A stretch of 64,000 nucleotides of DNA from assembly GCA_003586115.2 (NCBI GenBank), contig QVOM02000025.1, forward strand, positions 81,876,704-81,940,703, given 5' to 3'. A model generated the notes under the pieces. It saw only the letters and a list, made by a program, of their open reading frames with translations, was not told the origin of the DNA and did not search any database. Positions 26,301-41,300 of the stretch are shown piece after piece. The DNA is from Salvator merianae. Taxonomy: Eukaryota; Chordata; Lepidosauria; Squamata; Teiidae. The stretch's first letter is position 1. Each line of letters starts with the position of its first letter. The position numbers and the translations under genes were made by a program.

Positions 26301-29300
26301 AGGATTCTTCCTTTCATGTAAATCAGATGCTCAAGGGATGGTGCCGTGGGGAAGCAGCTGTGTAATAGTAGCCCGTCTGAGGAATACAATGTGCAAAAAC
26401 CATTTTCTGTTTGTCACCTGGCGAAGGTATACCAGTTGACCTACACCTTTGACTCTAAAGTGTATCACACTGTTCTGCATTTTAAAAGCTTTTGTTCTCT
26501 AAATTGATTTTTATTACTGATTAGTGGAATTTTAACTGGTTTAACTGACACATTTTTTCCTTGTTAACTATTCTGAGACCTTCTCTGGGGAAAGGTAGTG
26601 TTACGTGAACTGATTTGTACTGGGAAATTAGCTTCCAGTTCACATAACTGAGATCTCAAAGTAAATGGGGCTGGTTTAATGGTCAGCTAGCTAGTGTGGT
26701 TTCCAGAGGCAAATGGATCAAAGAAGGAGCCCAGACTTGTCTGGAGTTTCCAATACAGAACAGTTTTATTGAGAAACTATCAAGAAAATATTTTATCTTT
26801 ATGAAACGCAATTGAAGCCAATACAGGAGTGTAAACGCAGTACTGAAAACGGCAGTTTTCACAGGCAGGGAGAGGAGGCCTATAACTGACCAGTTACTGT
26901 GTGATACTTTTCAATGGACTACAGCACAGGTCAGCATTTCAGGCAGATGTTTGATCGAAGTGAATATTGCTCTCTCCAAAGCAAGGCGGACTGAGTAAGG
27001 ACAGTGAATAGGGCTGCCTAGAGAATCCCACTTAATTGGGAGTGTCTTGGTGGTTCAGGGCTGATTTTGCTTTTTTACAAGTTTCAGATTAGGTAGCCTT
27101 TGTGGTGGCACTACAACCTGACAGGCTGATAGCACAATAGTAGCAGGGAAAATGCCTTACACTGTCTCCAGTGAGAAGAGTTAACTTTGAGCTACTCCAA
27201 ACTGAAGAAGAGCACCCATTGCAATTTTCTCCAGAGCAGTGGGTGCCTAAGATCCTGGGGCTTGTAGGTTGAGTCTGCCAGTCTCCCTTAGAAAGGTTAG
27301 GTTGGGCAAGACTTCACCTTGTCCCAGAGCAATCTACACAGTTCCAGGCTCTCTGCAGCTTGCCTGTCTGCAAAAATTTCTTACAAGACCAGACTATGGT
27401 ACACCTCAGGGCTCAGCTTCTGGAGGTGGCTGGTGTTCATGGTCACCAGGACCCAACTGCTAGCCAGCCGGAGCAGGGAGTAGCAGATCTCCTTGGGGGG
27501 CTAGCACGAAGGCTCTGACACAAACACCCCATGGCTTGGCCAAGGTTGCAGAGCATACAGTGTCCGAAGTCACAGTTCCAGCCCTGCAAGGTAGACCTTG
27601 CCCTCTCCCTATGTACCAGGCAGCTCTGAAAACAGGAGGTTGATTCTCCAGTTCATATGCCTGAACTGGAATACTCAAGGGTTCTCTTGAAAGGTTTTAG
27701 GAGGCAACACAGACCTCCCATTAGCCCAAGCTTCAACAGCAGGAAAAATTTGAAAGGGACAGAAATTTTTCTGCAGCCAATTTAGTGCAAAGCTTTTCTC
27801 CGCTTTTAGTGAATGTGGTGAAAGTTGATGGATTCCCTGACAGAGGCTGCCCAGGAATCCCAGCTGAAGCCTGCAACTCATCCTCCCTCTCCCCAGCTTT
27901 CAGCTGATCTAAATTGGTACCCTGCATGCAGGTTCTACATCATTGCCCACAAAGCCTCCTTATCTCACATTTGACTTGGCTAGAAGCCCAGAGGGGATTG
28001 GACAAGATCTCACCACTGGAGTCTTCTCCTGATCCCTCTGTTTTGTTGGGGAAAGTTAGCAGTGTGGAGGGTGCTAGGGGGGTTGTTCTTCAAGCCAAGT
28101 TCTCTCTTTGGCAAAGGAACAAGGGGGCAGCTCTTAAGGCCAAGACCTTCTCTCCCTTGCTGACCAAACCTAGGGCCAATTACGGGGTATTTCCTGCCCT
28201 GGGAGAGTGGGGCAGGACCAGGAGAGGTAAGAAGTCAAGGTGTGGCCACTTGAGCCATCCAAGGCAGGAGAAAGAAGGACAATAGAGGCCACATGTTTCT
28301 TGGGACACCTGATCACACCTGGACTAAGGTGACAAGATTGGTGAAGTTAACATAATCAACAGATCCCTGACAATTGGAATGCCTCACAGCAGGAGGGTGC
28401 TAGACTAATATTAAACCATATTTACAATGAGTTCTCCCTTCAGATTAAAATGATTTGAGACAGGAATGCAAGGCAATATTTCCAAAGGAAAAGATTCTAG
28501 CTGATAGGCTTAACTTGCCAGGTCAGTTTCTCCCAGATCTGTTAAGAACAGAATCTGATGAAGTAAATGACTGTGATGCCAAGGATAATCACTGCAGGAT
28601 GCACAGCATTAATCTTTGAATTAATCCCATTGTGTCTAATACCAGGCTCAGGTTTACCTTATTTCCCAAGTAGGATCCAGAAATATCCCATGCGTTATGG
28701 AGGCATTTCTCCTTAGTGCAATTAAAGTATAGGGAGGTGGAGTATTGTGGGTCCACTTAAATTTATATAGCTGAGTCACTTCAACACGTGCTTCTTCTTT
28801 TGTAATAGCCTGAGCTAGCATGGCCTCATTTATACGGCAACATGGTCACTGCACTCTGCACCTATAAGCATAAACTACCTGGGACTTGCAATTCTGTGCA
28901 TTCAAATGTATATGAATTTATTATTCACTAGTCTTTTTTATATCAATCGGATATAAACTTAAATAAACAAATGCTGTATATTGTTAGGTCTGTATTCTTC
29001 CATTTCCTGTTGCCATCCTAAGCCAATCTTAAAATCTGCCATGATTCCTTAACTTTGTAAATTTTTTGCATGTAAGACTTTACCAAATTACAGATGCATC
29101 TTATTTGATTGTTTTATATCTTCTCCTATACTCAAAGGCCTCAGAGTGAGTTATAATAAAATCAGGTAAAATAAATTTGCTAAAATACCAGTACCGGTGC
29201 GACTTATAAGGCTCAAAATATGATATTTTTGCATTCTACCTATCATTTGTTAATTGCTTTTTGGGATAATTAACTTAGAGAGTTTGTCTCATTGTAGCCA

Positions 29301-32300
29301 TTTTGCTTATGCCCACAGTTAAAAGCCCTAGGCCATGTCTATACAGAAAACACGAGATGTTACCCACAAAGTATTTTAAGCTCTACTGTCCAAACAAGAT
29401 ATTGTTTAATGCATTGACATTTTTATGTTTTGTAGCCATGAAAGTTGCAATGGGAATGCAGAAGCAAATCACAGCCAAGCGAGGACAAATAGATGCCTTA
29501 CAGAGCAAGATTAAATTCTTGGAGGAAGCAATGGCGAATGCAACGAAGGTCAGAACTACTGATTCATACATATATTTAATATATAGAATAACTGGGGAAA
29601 ATTTGTCACATCAAAATTATGCTAAAATAAGGTTGATTTCTGTTAATGTGCCCCAGTTGCTTGCAGCACTAGGAAAATATATTGGGGGAAAAAACAAGTT
29701 TACTTAAGAAATCAAATGTAGATTATTATCTCTTTTATACTTCACAAATCCCTCCAAATTTTATAACTTTTCTTCTAGGGAATATTTATTTAGAGAGCCT
29801 TAATTTTACTTTTCTTTGCAAAATTATCTTGCCACATTAATTAAGACTACATTCAAATACAGTAGGAAAAAAAGCAGCTCTGAGGGTATGATTAGAAACA
29901 CTTAAAGGGCTGCCTCCTGGGTGAATTTGAGGTGGGGACACAAAACATTTTACCCCTATATGTGCCATACTTGCCTTAAAGTCTCAGAAGGTTTGCTTCT
30001 TCTTCAGATGGATAATCTTAAAAATGAAGGCAACTCATTCTTCAAGCTGTATTGTGCAGGGAGCTTAGAGGAAAATCTGGCCAATCCCATCATGGGAACA
30101 AATGCTACCAGGCAGAGACCAATCAGGTCCTAAGAAATCCAGGCTGGCAGCAGCCAGTAAGTGATGAGCACTTGTTGTTAGGGAGGTATTGCTAGAGTTT
30201 GAGGCAAAGGGAATAACAACGTGAGGTAGGATTTTTCTTTGTAGTGTTTGGATGCCTGTTTTTTTTGGATGGGTGCAGAAGAGGTGCATTTTGAAAAAAG
30301 CCCTGTGCGATCACACCCAGAGGTGTCTTTGAAATGATTTCAAGACTGTTTGGAGGTGAGATTGTTCACAGGCCAGTCTGCCCCTCCCTGTCTTATCAAC
30401 ATTGTAGGCTAGAGAAGGTGGATTAGAGATGGGATGAGAACACAGAGTCTGCATGCTATTGTCCTTTTGCACTGCCCCATTTTGCTATGTTTGAATGCAG
30501 CCTAGATGCCCTTTATTGCATCTTTCAGAGCACCCCTAGACTACACCACATACTTTATATGTCAGTCTCGTTCTGTACCTGCATTCCATTCTCTTTTCTC
30601 TCTTCCTGAAATCTCTAGCTAGGTTGCATGATGATAGATGTTCACGCATCCTCCCCTTCTTCAGATTTCCAGATTATTGGTTCTTTGGATTTTTAGGGGG
30701 GAGGGACATATTTGGACTGACAAGAATCACACACAAGGTCCCATGCCCGTTAGGGCAAGGGAATCTATCTAAGAAAACAAGCTTTTGATGCAGGTGGGTA
30801 TACAAGAAATTATATTTTGTATGTATGTTGCATCCCCAAAGCTTGTTATTCCGCTCTTTCTGAGTCCTGGAGACAGATTGGGAGCATGATGCAAGCAGTT
30901 GTGTGATGGAGAGGAAGCTCCTGGCCACTCAAAAAGCATTTCTTTGCCAGCATGTAGGTGTAGCCATAGGTGTATCATCAAGCTAGTAGAGAGATCTGAA
31001 GAGGCTGAGATCTTTTTTGCAGGGAAGTCAGAAAACTATGAAGTCATAGACTTGAAATTTTCAAACTTGTGCCTCTCTGTATAACATTTTGAGTCGAATC
31101 CAGAGTTAAAACAATTTGCCATGCCTGCTAATAATATTTAACATACGAATATGTGTCCAGGCAAAATACAATATATGTAGGCTATTGAGTGGTGGATGGC
31201 ATGGGTGAATGCCAATGGCAGTTTCTCCCCCGGCTAAAAAGAAAGTCGCTGGGGTTCTGCCATGTGAGCTTCAAAAGAAGCTTATGAACCTGCTTTCAGT
31301 AGGCACAGGAACTTCCAGCTGTACTCACCTGCATTGGCCGCCACTGAGTAGAATCATTTTGCTGTATTATTACATTCTGTCTTGTGTCATCATTTCACAC
31401 ATTCAAACACCAGGTTAAGACCTTTTTATACAGGAGAGGCTGATAACATGGTTTTAATTTGTTTTATTTTAATTTTATTCATCTAGTTGCATGCGTTTTA
31501 GTATATTTAAATTCTAATCCTTGTTTTTCAATGTTTGTTTTTAAGCTTCCCAGAGAACTTAAGATGTTGGGCAACTGTATTAAAACAGTAAATAAATAAA
31601 TACAAATAACCTGACAATTATCACATCTTTGACAGAACTGAGATTTCAAATTGAAAAACTGCCGTTTTTGCTTTTTGTTCAAATGATTGAAGTATTCCTG
31701 ATCAGCTTTTTAAAAATTCTTTCTACTGATCCATATAGGAGAAGCATTATCTGAAAGAAGAGCGAAATAAATTAAGTCAGGAGTTGAGCTGTATGGCTGC
31801 TTTAAACAACAAATTTGGAGGGGAGCTAGAGATTCTTAAGTCGCAGGATAAGCGCTTAAGAGAAAAACTTGCTACGATGGAGGCAGCTCTGGACAAGGTA
31901 CGTTTTCTTAGTCCATTAGGCAAAAAGTGAATATGGGGAGCCATTTCAGCTGCTATGGCTAAAGACCATAGAAATCATACTGCAAAAAGAAACTTTCATA
32001 TTTCTAAAAATAACTCCCCCTCATGAACTTTGGCAGAACTACGTAAAGACAGAAAGTGGCACTTTTTGTCTATTTGGGATTAAATGATGGTAAATTCTAA
32101 ATTATTAGAAGAGGTAAGAGTTACCATTTGGAGACCAAGGACCTTTTCACACCTTACACTAGTGAGTGTCAGGATGCTCATTAGCACGGTGCTTCCGCAC
32201 TGTGCAATGGCCCTGGTGATCAGGAGCAGTCTCCAGCTGTTCCCAATCACTACTTGCTATGGAGCACAAAATTGTGCTCCACACCTTTACCAGGAGTAGC

Positions 32301-35300
32301 TGGACTGCTTCTGGTGCGCTGCGTTTGCACCCTTTTCCGGGTACAAACACAGAGTGGTGTGGTATGGCTGCAGTTGTGACTGTCACTGCACAGTCATGCT
32401 ACGTTCCTGGTCACCATAGCCTGCTGTTGGTATGGCCTAAGGCCTTGCAGTGCAAATGGCTTTCACACTGCGAGGCCTGTTCCACCTTAGAACAGGATAA
32501 TAATCCTACTCTAAGGTGGAAAGTGCGAAAAGTCGCACAGTCCTAGAGATTTTCACTCTGTCACTTGTCAGCAAAACAGTCATGAACGTGCAGGCAGCAG
32601 AAAAATCTTTCCTCTAGAAGGTACCATAGGAAGAACACGTTCTCACATTCTGCTACTTCTACGAGGAAGCAGTCATATCACAACACTACAATTAGAACTC
32701 TGCAACCAGCCACTTTTGAGTGAAACATGTAAGTTGAACTTCCTGCCATGTCTTCTCCTCAGAAACGTCCAGGAGTCAGAGTCCTGCAGAGATGAATGCT
32801 GTGGTTTAAGCAGGCATTTTTTGGTCCAACCCCCAAAACTGAAAAAAAACTCTGGGCCAAATAGTTTGGCTCAACGGTGACTCTGCATGCAATCTATGCC
32901 TCAGCCAAACTTAAGCAGATGCCTAATCAGGGACCCCTAGTGTGATGCCTGAGTGAACAGTGATGTTCTGAGGGCTTCCTGTGGTGCTCACTAAGCTTCC
33001 AAGCCGCCCTCCCATTTATAACCCAAGGAAAAGAAACTATACAAGGAACAGTGCCCACAATATGCTCTCAACTTTTCAGACATGCCCATGTGCTTAGGAA
33101 ATCTGGTTGCCATGTGCTGAATTGTAACCCACAAAAAGCAGTGGAACCAGTGGCGACTGGTAGCTTGAAGCATGGTGATTGCAGCATGGGCCAGGCACTC
33201 ACTGGTCTCGAGGGTGTGCACTTTTTCTCAGTATACCAATCTAGACCTGCCCAGGGTGGTGCATGCTTTTGCAGCCAACAATCACTCGGTCTATGCCTGT
33301 GGTCACTCGTGCTTAAAGCTACGAGCCACCACTAAGTGGAATGTTCTTCTTTACCCTGGCCTTTGACTGATGGAACAGCTTCTCCTCCCAATGCACACAC
33401 TGTCACCATTTTAAATAACTTATTCTGACTGTTTTTATGTAGGTTTTGTTGTGATCTGCCCTGAGACCTTTGGGTATAGGGTGGGTTAGAAATATAAATA
33501 AATAAACTTAAAATTGATTACGTTTGGGTGGATCAGAGCTTCTAAATTTTTAGAAACAATAATTAGTAACAGAATTATAGAAGTGCATATTTTGCCAGCT
33601 GTCTTGCCTCCCAGGGTATGATCATTTAGAAGTCCAAGATGATGTAGCCACTGATTGCTTGTGTCTTAGGGCCTAGTCACACTTTATTGCCATACCATAA
33701 TAGTGGCTTGTGCAGAAATCACGTGAGCCTCTCTTTCATACCACATTTGTGACACAAAATCTCACAGGTCTTAAATATGAGATTGTCCTGGAATTGCTAA
33801 TGAACCTGTGTCTTTTCTCACTGGTGGTGTGATGTTTCCACAAACGGCACTCAGCTGGGTGTGTCCCAATGCACCTTGTTTGTGTAAACAGACGGGAAAC
33901 AGCAAGTGATATGGTTGCTAGACCCTGTTTGTCTCTAACCCAGAAGTGTGCACAGTGATACAATAAATGCAACTGAGCCTCTAAAACCTTTGTTTAGACA
34001 CTCCACAAGCAGTATTTTGCTTCTACTTAAGGATCAAAGCAGGTATCATAGAAGTACATTTGTTTGGTGCATGACCAACTTGTTGATATATTGAGGAGAA
34101 ACAGTGTCTGGTTTTAACATCAAACAGAACATACACAGGAAGAATAATCCTGAAACTGGTCATTCCAACCCCTTTCGTTCTGTAGCCCAGTTCCCTCACA
34201 TTTATGTGAGCAAGAAGGCACAGGGTCACTCTTACTGATACTGTTCTGTGGCTCAGGGCCAAACTGTATGAATATTGCTGACACAGTTTGCTCTTGTAGG
34301 CCTGTGAATTCCTTTACCAATAGTGGGTATGGGAAAGTGAGCCTATGCGGATGAGAACATAAAAGCATAAGACAAGTCCTGCTGGATCTGGCCATAACCT
34401 ACCTAGTCCAGCATCCTGTCTCTCACAGTGGCCCACCAATTGCTTCTGAGCATTCTCAAGCAGAAGGCAAAGGCAAAGCCTTTACCTGTTCTCAGTTCCC
34501 TGCAAATGAGGCATTCTGCCGATATCTTCGGCCTGCAGGTATTACCTGGGCATCCATTCTATTAATCATTAGTACACCAATCCTCCATGAATTTGTTTAA
34601 CCCTTTTTTAAAGCTATCCAGGTGAGACCACTGAGTAGGCAAGAGGATTTCATCATTTGACCTGCCAATGTTCCAGTTAGAATGTCCATACACACACACA
34701 TATAGGTGTTTAGGGTGGGAGTAGTTAGAGTCAAATATACTTTGCTTTAGCCTCAGATTTCCACCCTGTAGGTCAGAGGCCAAGATAGTCAAGATAACCA
34801 GAGCTACTCAGCAGAAGAATCACTGGGAGTTAAGTGTGATAAAGTCAGCTGTTGCCAGGCACAACTTTTGGCCTTTTGGCCTCATTCTTACATCCTGATC
34901 AGAAGCAGTCACTAGGTCTGGCTTCCTCTTCCCAAATAGGCATGGGAGATCTTATGCTAGCAGACAAGCATTAAGCCTTTTTTTGTTGGCTTCTGTTCAA
35001 ATGTGCTGCTGTCTTTGGTCCTGGAGGTGATATAGCTTGGTTTAGGAGCTCAGATGGAGTTCACAACTTTAGGTATGTTAGGTCCTCTTCATCTGCATCA
35101 GGGTTTCCCAACCAGGGTGTCTCCAAATGTTGTTGGACTGTAACTCCCATCATCCCCAGAATACTGACCATGCTGACTAGGCATGAAAAAAGTTGTAGTC
35201 CAACAGCATCTGGAACCACCCTGTTTAGGAAACACACATCTACATGTTCTCTAGATAAGTTCTATTCCCAGCTGGTAGTTTTAGAAGATTTGTTGGGTTA

Positions 35301-38300
35301 AACTAATTCCCAATAGGTATTATGATTGTCCTGCTCTCATGAGAGACTATGTGGTTCTGATTGAGGTCCTAGTTGTCATGCAAGAGTTTGAAGGGTACTA
35401 TGCATAAGTCATATTTCACTGCGTGTGTGGCAATCCTTTCTGTCTGCATGCTGCTTGCGTAAACTTTGCACAGCTAACGTGCAAGGCTCTGGTCCCAATT
35501 CACACATTTTTAATATTACTTCTTTGCTGACATGAAGAGAGCATCCCCAGGATTTCAGAGCAAGCTTCCACATTGCATAAATAAATATGACTAGGATAGG
35601 ATAAATATGACTCGGGTCCTGGTCAGTGAGCAGCACCCTTTTCAGGCTGTGACGTTAGATCACTGAATCACCTCACTGGGTAAGTGTGTGTGGAAGGCTT
35701 TTTTCCTGTGTGCCCAGGAATTATTTGCTCCTTTTAAAATGCAGGTGATTTTAAAAATTGCTAGTCTGAACACAACCTTAGTCATTAAGCTAAACTGTAC
35801 TGTACCTATGGATAATCCCAACTCTCATCCCAACTAGGCATCTCTGCAGTTTGCAGAATGTCAGTGCATTATGCAACGGCAAGAACAGGAGGTTATGCGT
35901 TTCAAGCTTCAACACACTTTGGATGCAAAAGTAAGTCTCCTCCTTCAGTAATATGCCATGGAAGCACACATGTCTCTGGGTTCAAATCCCCAGTCAGCTG
36001 TGCAAGCCTATGGAGTGACTTTGGGCCAGACTCTGCCAGTCGGCCCAAAGAGTGGCAGCTGGTGCAGATGCCTGCACTGGAACCTCTATACCCACTCTGA
36101 ATTGGTTTGTAGGCTGTCTTTGAAGCTCATGCTGCACTGGCAAATCTTCCTTTGAGCTGATGCCTGTTTCTGGCAGGATCAAAAAAGATTTGCCAGCACT
36201 ACATGGGCTCCAGATGAAGCCTACAAAGTGATACACAGTGGAGAAAGGAGCCTCCATCTGCACCTGCCTGCACCAACTGCTACTTAATGTAACCTGCCTC
36301 TCACAAGGTGGGTGTGCGAATAAAATGGATAGGAGGAAAATGCTGTGCGCTGCATTGGGCTCTTTGAAGGAAAGGTAGTATATGAATATCATGAATAAGT
36401 AATAAATTTATAATACATTTAATTTTCAAAGCTAGGTTCTGTTGTATTCCCGCTTGTTCTAAGAGTATGCCTGGGTGTACTAGCTTGGCTATCTATCTTC
36501 AGAATGGTCAACCAGATGCACTCAAGGAAGCCCACCGGTAGGACATGAGCACACAGCTTACTCTGCCAGCAGTCTCTCCCGGCAGTTGGCCTTCGGCGGT
36601 GGACCACCTCCTCCTACTGTCATCAGCGCTAATGGCCATTGATAGCTCTGACTTCCATGAACTGGCCCAATTTTTTTTTTGACTCTATATTGTAGCCCAC
36701 ACCACATCTCATGGTAGCAAATTCCAAAGTTTAACCATGCTTTGTGTGAAAAATATTCCTGTTGTCTGCTCTGAACTGACCAGGATTCAGTTTCGTTGGG
36801 TGACCTCCAGTTCTAGTATCTTGGGAAAGAGAGAGCAATTTCTCCCTATCTACTTTGGTCACACCATGCATAATTTTATACACCTCGGTCATAGGGAGGA
36901 TATGAGCATATAGCATACTGGGGATGAGCTGCAGTGGAGTGAATGCATGCAGTTTGGCCAAAAGGTGCCACCTGGGTTCACTGAAGAACCCCATTCCTGT
37001 GTTACATCTCTGTTAATTGCCCCATCATTAATATTAGGTAGATGTTTCAGATTAGGGTTTTTTTCAGTAGGTTAGGACAAGGCAGTCTCTCCCATAACCT
37101 TTCATTCTTTGTCCAGGACGTGACAAACAGTGGACATAAATTTCATTCCTTCTTTTATAGGAATTGCAGGGTCCCGCATATATACCAAAGACTTCCTCGG
37201 TGAAGTCACACCATTCGGCCTTGCCTCACTCCCATCCTGCAAGTGCGCCAGCATCCCAAGCTTTTGCAGGCCATTTCTCACAAGTAAGTACCTCCTCTAT
37301 AGCAGAATAACAATCTAATGTTAATCAATATCCACAGATAAATTGTAATGTTATATTAATGTAGCTTGGGAAACATCTCAGAAAAAGTCTCTAGATCTTG
37401 CTGGGAAACTTCAGCTTTTGAAAAGAAAGAGTTTCCACCAGATTCCTTTAACCTGTGTGGCACACCTGGTTTCTTTCTTTTTTTTTTCTTTCTGAAGTTG
37501 TTATTTTGTTGTTGTTGTTTTTCTTTAACTTTCATTTTTCCCCGCACCTGCTGAAATTTGTGAATGTCTGATCTGACGCATTGTTGGCACAGATGGTGCC
37601 AGACAGCATCAGCAGCACTTCACCGATGCTTTTAAGAATGTCCGGGAACTTCCAGAACTTCTAAAAAGCATAGTTTCAGAGGAACACTCAGGAGGGGCCT
37701 AATACAGCACAAGTCCTGCCTCCCAGACACGTTGGGAGACTTGCATTATGACGCTACCTTAAGCAAATCTGGAATTCTCACCATTTTGACTGATTCTAAC
37801 AAGAACTAAAAGTGTACTGTAAGGGTGCCTCTAAATGTGGGCTAAAACCCACAACTGTCTTGGCACTGCATTGGGGATGCCAGGTGTATCTGTGGCATTC
37901 CCAGCATAATCCTGGGTCACTGAATCAAAAACCTGTAATAGGGGAATCCAGCAATGATGCCAGGCTTCCTGTAATAGCAGTCCTTACCCTTGTGTCTGCC
38001 AGCAGCTTTCAGAATGAGCAACATCCAGGGTTGCTGCATTCAGGCTGCATTCACACCTAAGTTTTAATCCAGCTTCAGTCCACCTTCAGAGTGAAAAAAA
38101 GCACCCATTATCAGAGGGGCTGGTCATTTTCTTTCCACATTATCTAACTCAAGAGTGGATTTTCCAAGTTAGATAATGCTGAAAGGAAACTTGTCCCTTT
38201 GCTGGTGTGTTATTTCACTCTGAAAGTGGACAGAAGCTGGATTAAAACTTAGGTGTGAACGCAGCCTCAGAGTGTGCCAGGCTGGTTTCGCTGCTGAGCT

Positions 38301-41300
38301 GAAGCACATCAGTTCAGCAAACTCTGAACACATTATTTGCTTTCACCTCTAGTTGGTGCTTTGTTTCTGTTAAGCTCTGATGACTTCCTGCTTTTGCAAG
38401 ACTTGCTTCTGAACCCTATTGATCATGGACACATGGGTGTGTGTGTATGTGTGTGTGGTTCAGCATGGTGCTGAGCCCCCACTGCATACCCTATTCAATA
38501 GACTTCACTGCAGCTGATGCTTCCTGAAGTCTTGCAACAAAGCAGTAGCTCTTTTCTTTGCCTCCCTGCTTTCTGGGATTCTGTTTCAAGATGCCAAGTT
38601 TCCATCAAACTTTCCCAGACACTGCAAGGTGCAGTTCATTTCTTGCCAACAGTCCTTCATCCAGTAACCTCAGATCATGATCCTAGAAACCAAATCCCTT
38701 TTGTTTACTCTATCTACTCATCCAGACAATATTCTTCCTTTCCTTCCAAGGATTGAAAAGCTAATCAGAATGCCACTTGGATCTCTGAGTTCTTCACCAT
38801 CGCTTAGTTACTGTGAGAACATGCTTCTTAACTAGACAGGTCACTGCTATGATCCAACATGGATTTCTTATGTTTTTATGTTTTCTTCTGCTGCACATGT
38901 AGAGCAGACCTTAGACTGGACTGCATACTGCAGATCCCAGGAGGCAGGAAAATATGCTTCCAAAAAGGATAATTCTCATATATTTTATTACAAGTAACTT
39001 CTACAGCTTTCTATTATACATCATTTTAAATAAGCAGTAATGACTGTAGTGACTTAAACTGGCTCCAGATGACAAAAGGCAGTGTGAGAACTAAAGAAGA
39101 TCCTGCAGTTGCCTCTTGCCGCCCTCCTTTGGATCCAGGAGCCAATTGTGTCTGCTGGCAGGTTTTGGAATGAACTCACTTGGGGTTGACGAAAGCCAAC
39201 AAAGCACCCACCCACTTCCTGTTGTTATTTTTTGTGCATTTGGCTGGCTTTTGGTAGCCCCACCGAGCTCTTTCTAAAAGCTCCTGGCAGACACAAAGAT
39301 AAGCATCGCTATTACAGGAATCCCAGCATCAGGCGGGATGCCTCTAAAGGCCATTTGCAGGGAGTAGAGCAGGAGAAGATTTTGCCTTTGTCTTCTGCTT
39401 GAGAATGCCCAGAAGCAATTGGTGGGCCACTGTGGGAGACAGGATGCTGGACTAGATGGACTGTGGCCTAATCCAGTAGGGTTCCTCTTAACGTTCTTAC
39501 ATTACTGTTTTTCAATTCATTAACCTGGGAATATATTGAGAATGCCGCAAACACATATGACATTCCCAATGTAGTACCGAGACTGTTGTGTGTTTTAGCC
39601 TGAATCTGGAGGCACCCTAAATGAAGTTTTTTGGTGTGCCAGGCCTTTACAAAAAATGGGGTCGTTCTTGCGATGCAAACATTTGAGCCCTGTAGGAGAA
39701 AGAACACTTATGCATTAATATCCCAGTACATCAGGTAACTTAAAATAGGCTAACACCTGAAAATAAAGAGTTTGAAAAGTAAAGCCAACAGTCAATCAAG
39801 ATGTAAGCGGCATTTTCAGCAGCTGTGGCACTACATGTGGATAACCTATCACGATAAACTACCGCTGGAAGCTCCCAAATTTAATAATAGAGTCCAGTTG
39901 TTCGGAATGATCATAGAAGAACGCTCTCCTTAGATGTTGAATCAGGGTGGATTACTTCTTTTTTATAAAAGCGAGTTTTTTCCCCCACCAACCATTTTAC
40001 CAGCAGCTTAGAATAATTCAAATCAGCAGTATCGTTTGGGGCAGTAGAGTCTACCAGGCTTTGCTTAAAGATCTTCTTAGCCGCACCTCTGATATAGCCT
40101 AGAGCCTGAGCGAGAAAACCACACTGCAAACTAATGTTGCTGAGATGTGAAAGCCATGAGAAGGCACACTCAGGTTATCTATAACTGAGCAGGTGGTTCA
40201 AAGAATTCAGTCCAGCAGTAGATGTCAGCAGACTCCTTAGAATCAGGTATTAACTTGAGTCCCTGCTGTGTTGCTTGCTTCCCGTTCCGCCAGGACTATA
40301 CGGAGCCGTTCTCTTTCATGTCTAGCCTATGCCTCATGTTCCCCTGGAGTTATTTTATCTACTTGTTTGTGTTTCTCTGTTTTTGCATGTACAAGCTGCT
40401 TATCTTTCTGAAGAGCTCAGTGCAGCAAGCATTGTCCTTGACTTGCATCCTGTCTTCAAAACTACTCTGTGAAATAGGTTGGGCTGAGAAGCAGTGACTG
40501 ACCCAAATTCACCCCATATGTTTCTATTGGCCGAGTGTAGATTTGAATCCCGGACCACCAGGTCTTAGTTCCCTGCCCAATCTGCTGCATCTAACTGATA
40601 AAAAAAGACATGTTGAAAATACATGATGTGACCTTTGAGGCAGCAACCATACCGCTCACCTTGATATGCAGTGTGGAGCCCAGTGCTGGGCTGGATTGGT
40701 CACCTGAAGCTAGGATTGGAATGGCACCTTGTAGCGCACGCCAGGAGCTGTCCACTTCCCTGTGGCCCATGCTGGCCCAACTCCTGGAGCCCCTTCTGAA
40801 GTTGCCAGCCAGGGGTATTTTTACTGGGTGTGCAGGAACAGTCCATTTCTGGGGGCCCACCAAAATGGCACCAGGCTCGCTTCACCCCACAGGTGATTCC
40901 AGTTGTCCACTTTGTGCGTGGCTGGACTGGTCTGCTGAGAGGAATGTTTGGGAGACCACTTTAAAGTGGTTTTCCATTGATGGTCTGCCCAGGGCCATTT
41001 TGATGTGGGAGAATGAGCCAGCTGCTGGTGCATTGCAGCCAGAGTATTCCCCAGGAGACTGTGCCTCCTAGAACCCACTCCACTGAGTGGATATGGCATG
41101 AGCCAAAGGCAGCTAGTGTGGTCCTAAAGCACCGTTTGGAAGCTGCCTGAGGTGCAAGGCAGATCCAGGAGAGCTCAAAAGCTCTTGCCAAGGAATTCAG
41201 CTTACTGTGCTACCTCAGCTGGGGGACAATAAACCACGCTGTAGTCCTCAAAAAACAAAGGTGTTTTTGAAATCTGTTTTTCTGTTCAGATACCATCCAG

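Larger units (their letters stand above)
31898..35837. other. Large CCDC158 intron (3.9 kb)
   Basis: Holds a palindromic DNA element at 32140-32545, LINE-tail sequence at 33330-33515, a minus-strand interspersed repeat at 34355-34620 and a hairpin element at 35099-35233 (listed separately). The remainder is unassigned. Confidence 0.5.
37284..41289. other. Large CCDC158 intron (4.0 kb)
   Basis: Contains a family C fragment (37826), a family A MITE (38043), and a family C element with a nested repeat (39058-39617). The region 40600-41190 has an unclassified GC-richer segment open in several frames; I see no gene in it. Confidence 0.5.

Noticed and set aside
40610..41071. 153-codon open frame on the plus strand in a CCDC158 intron
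   Set aside because: Looks like GC-richer repeat sequence that is open in several frames; no protein family recognised.
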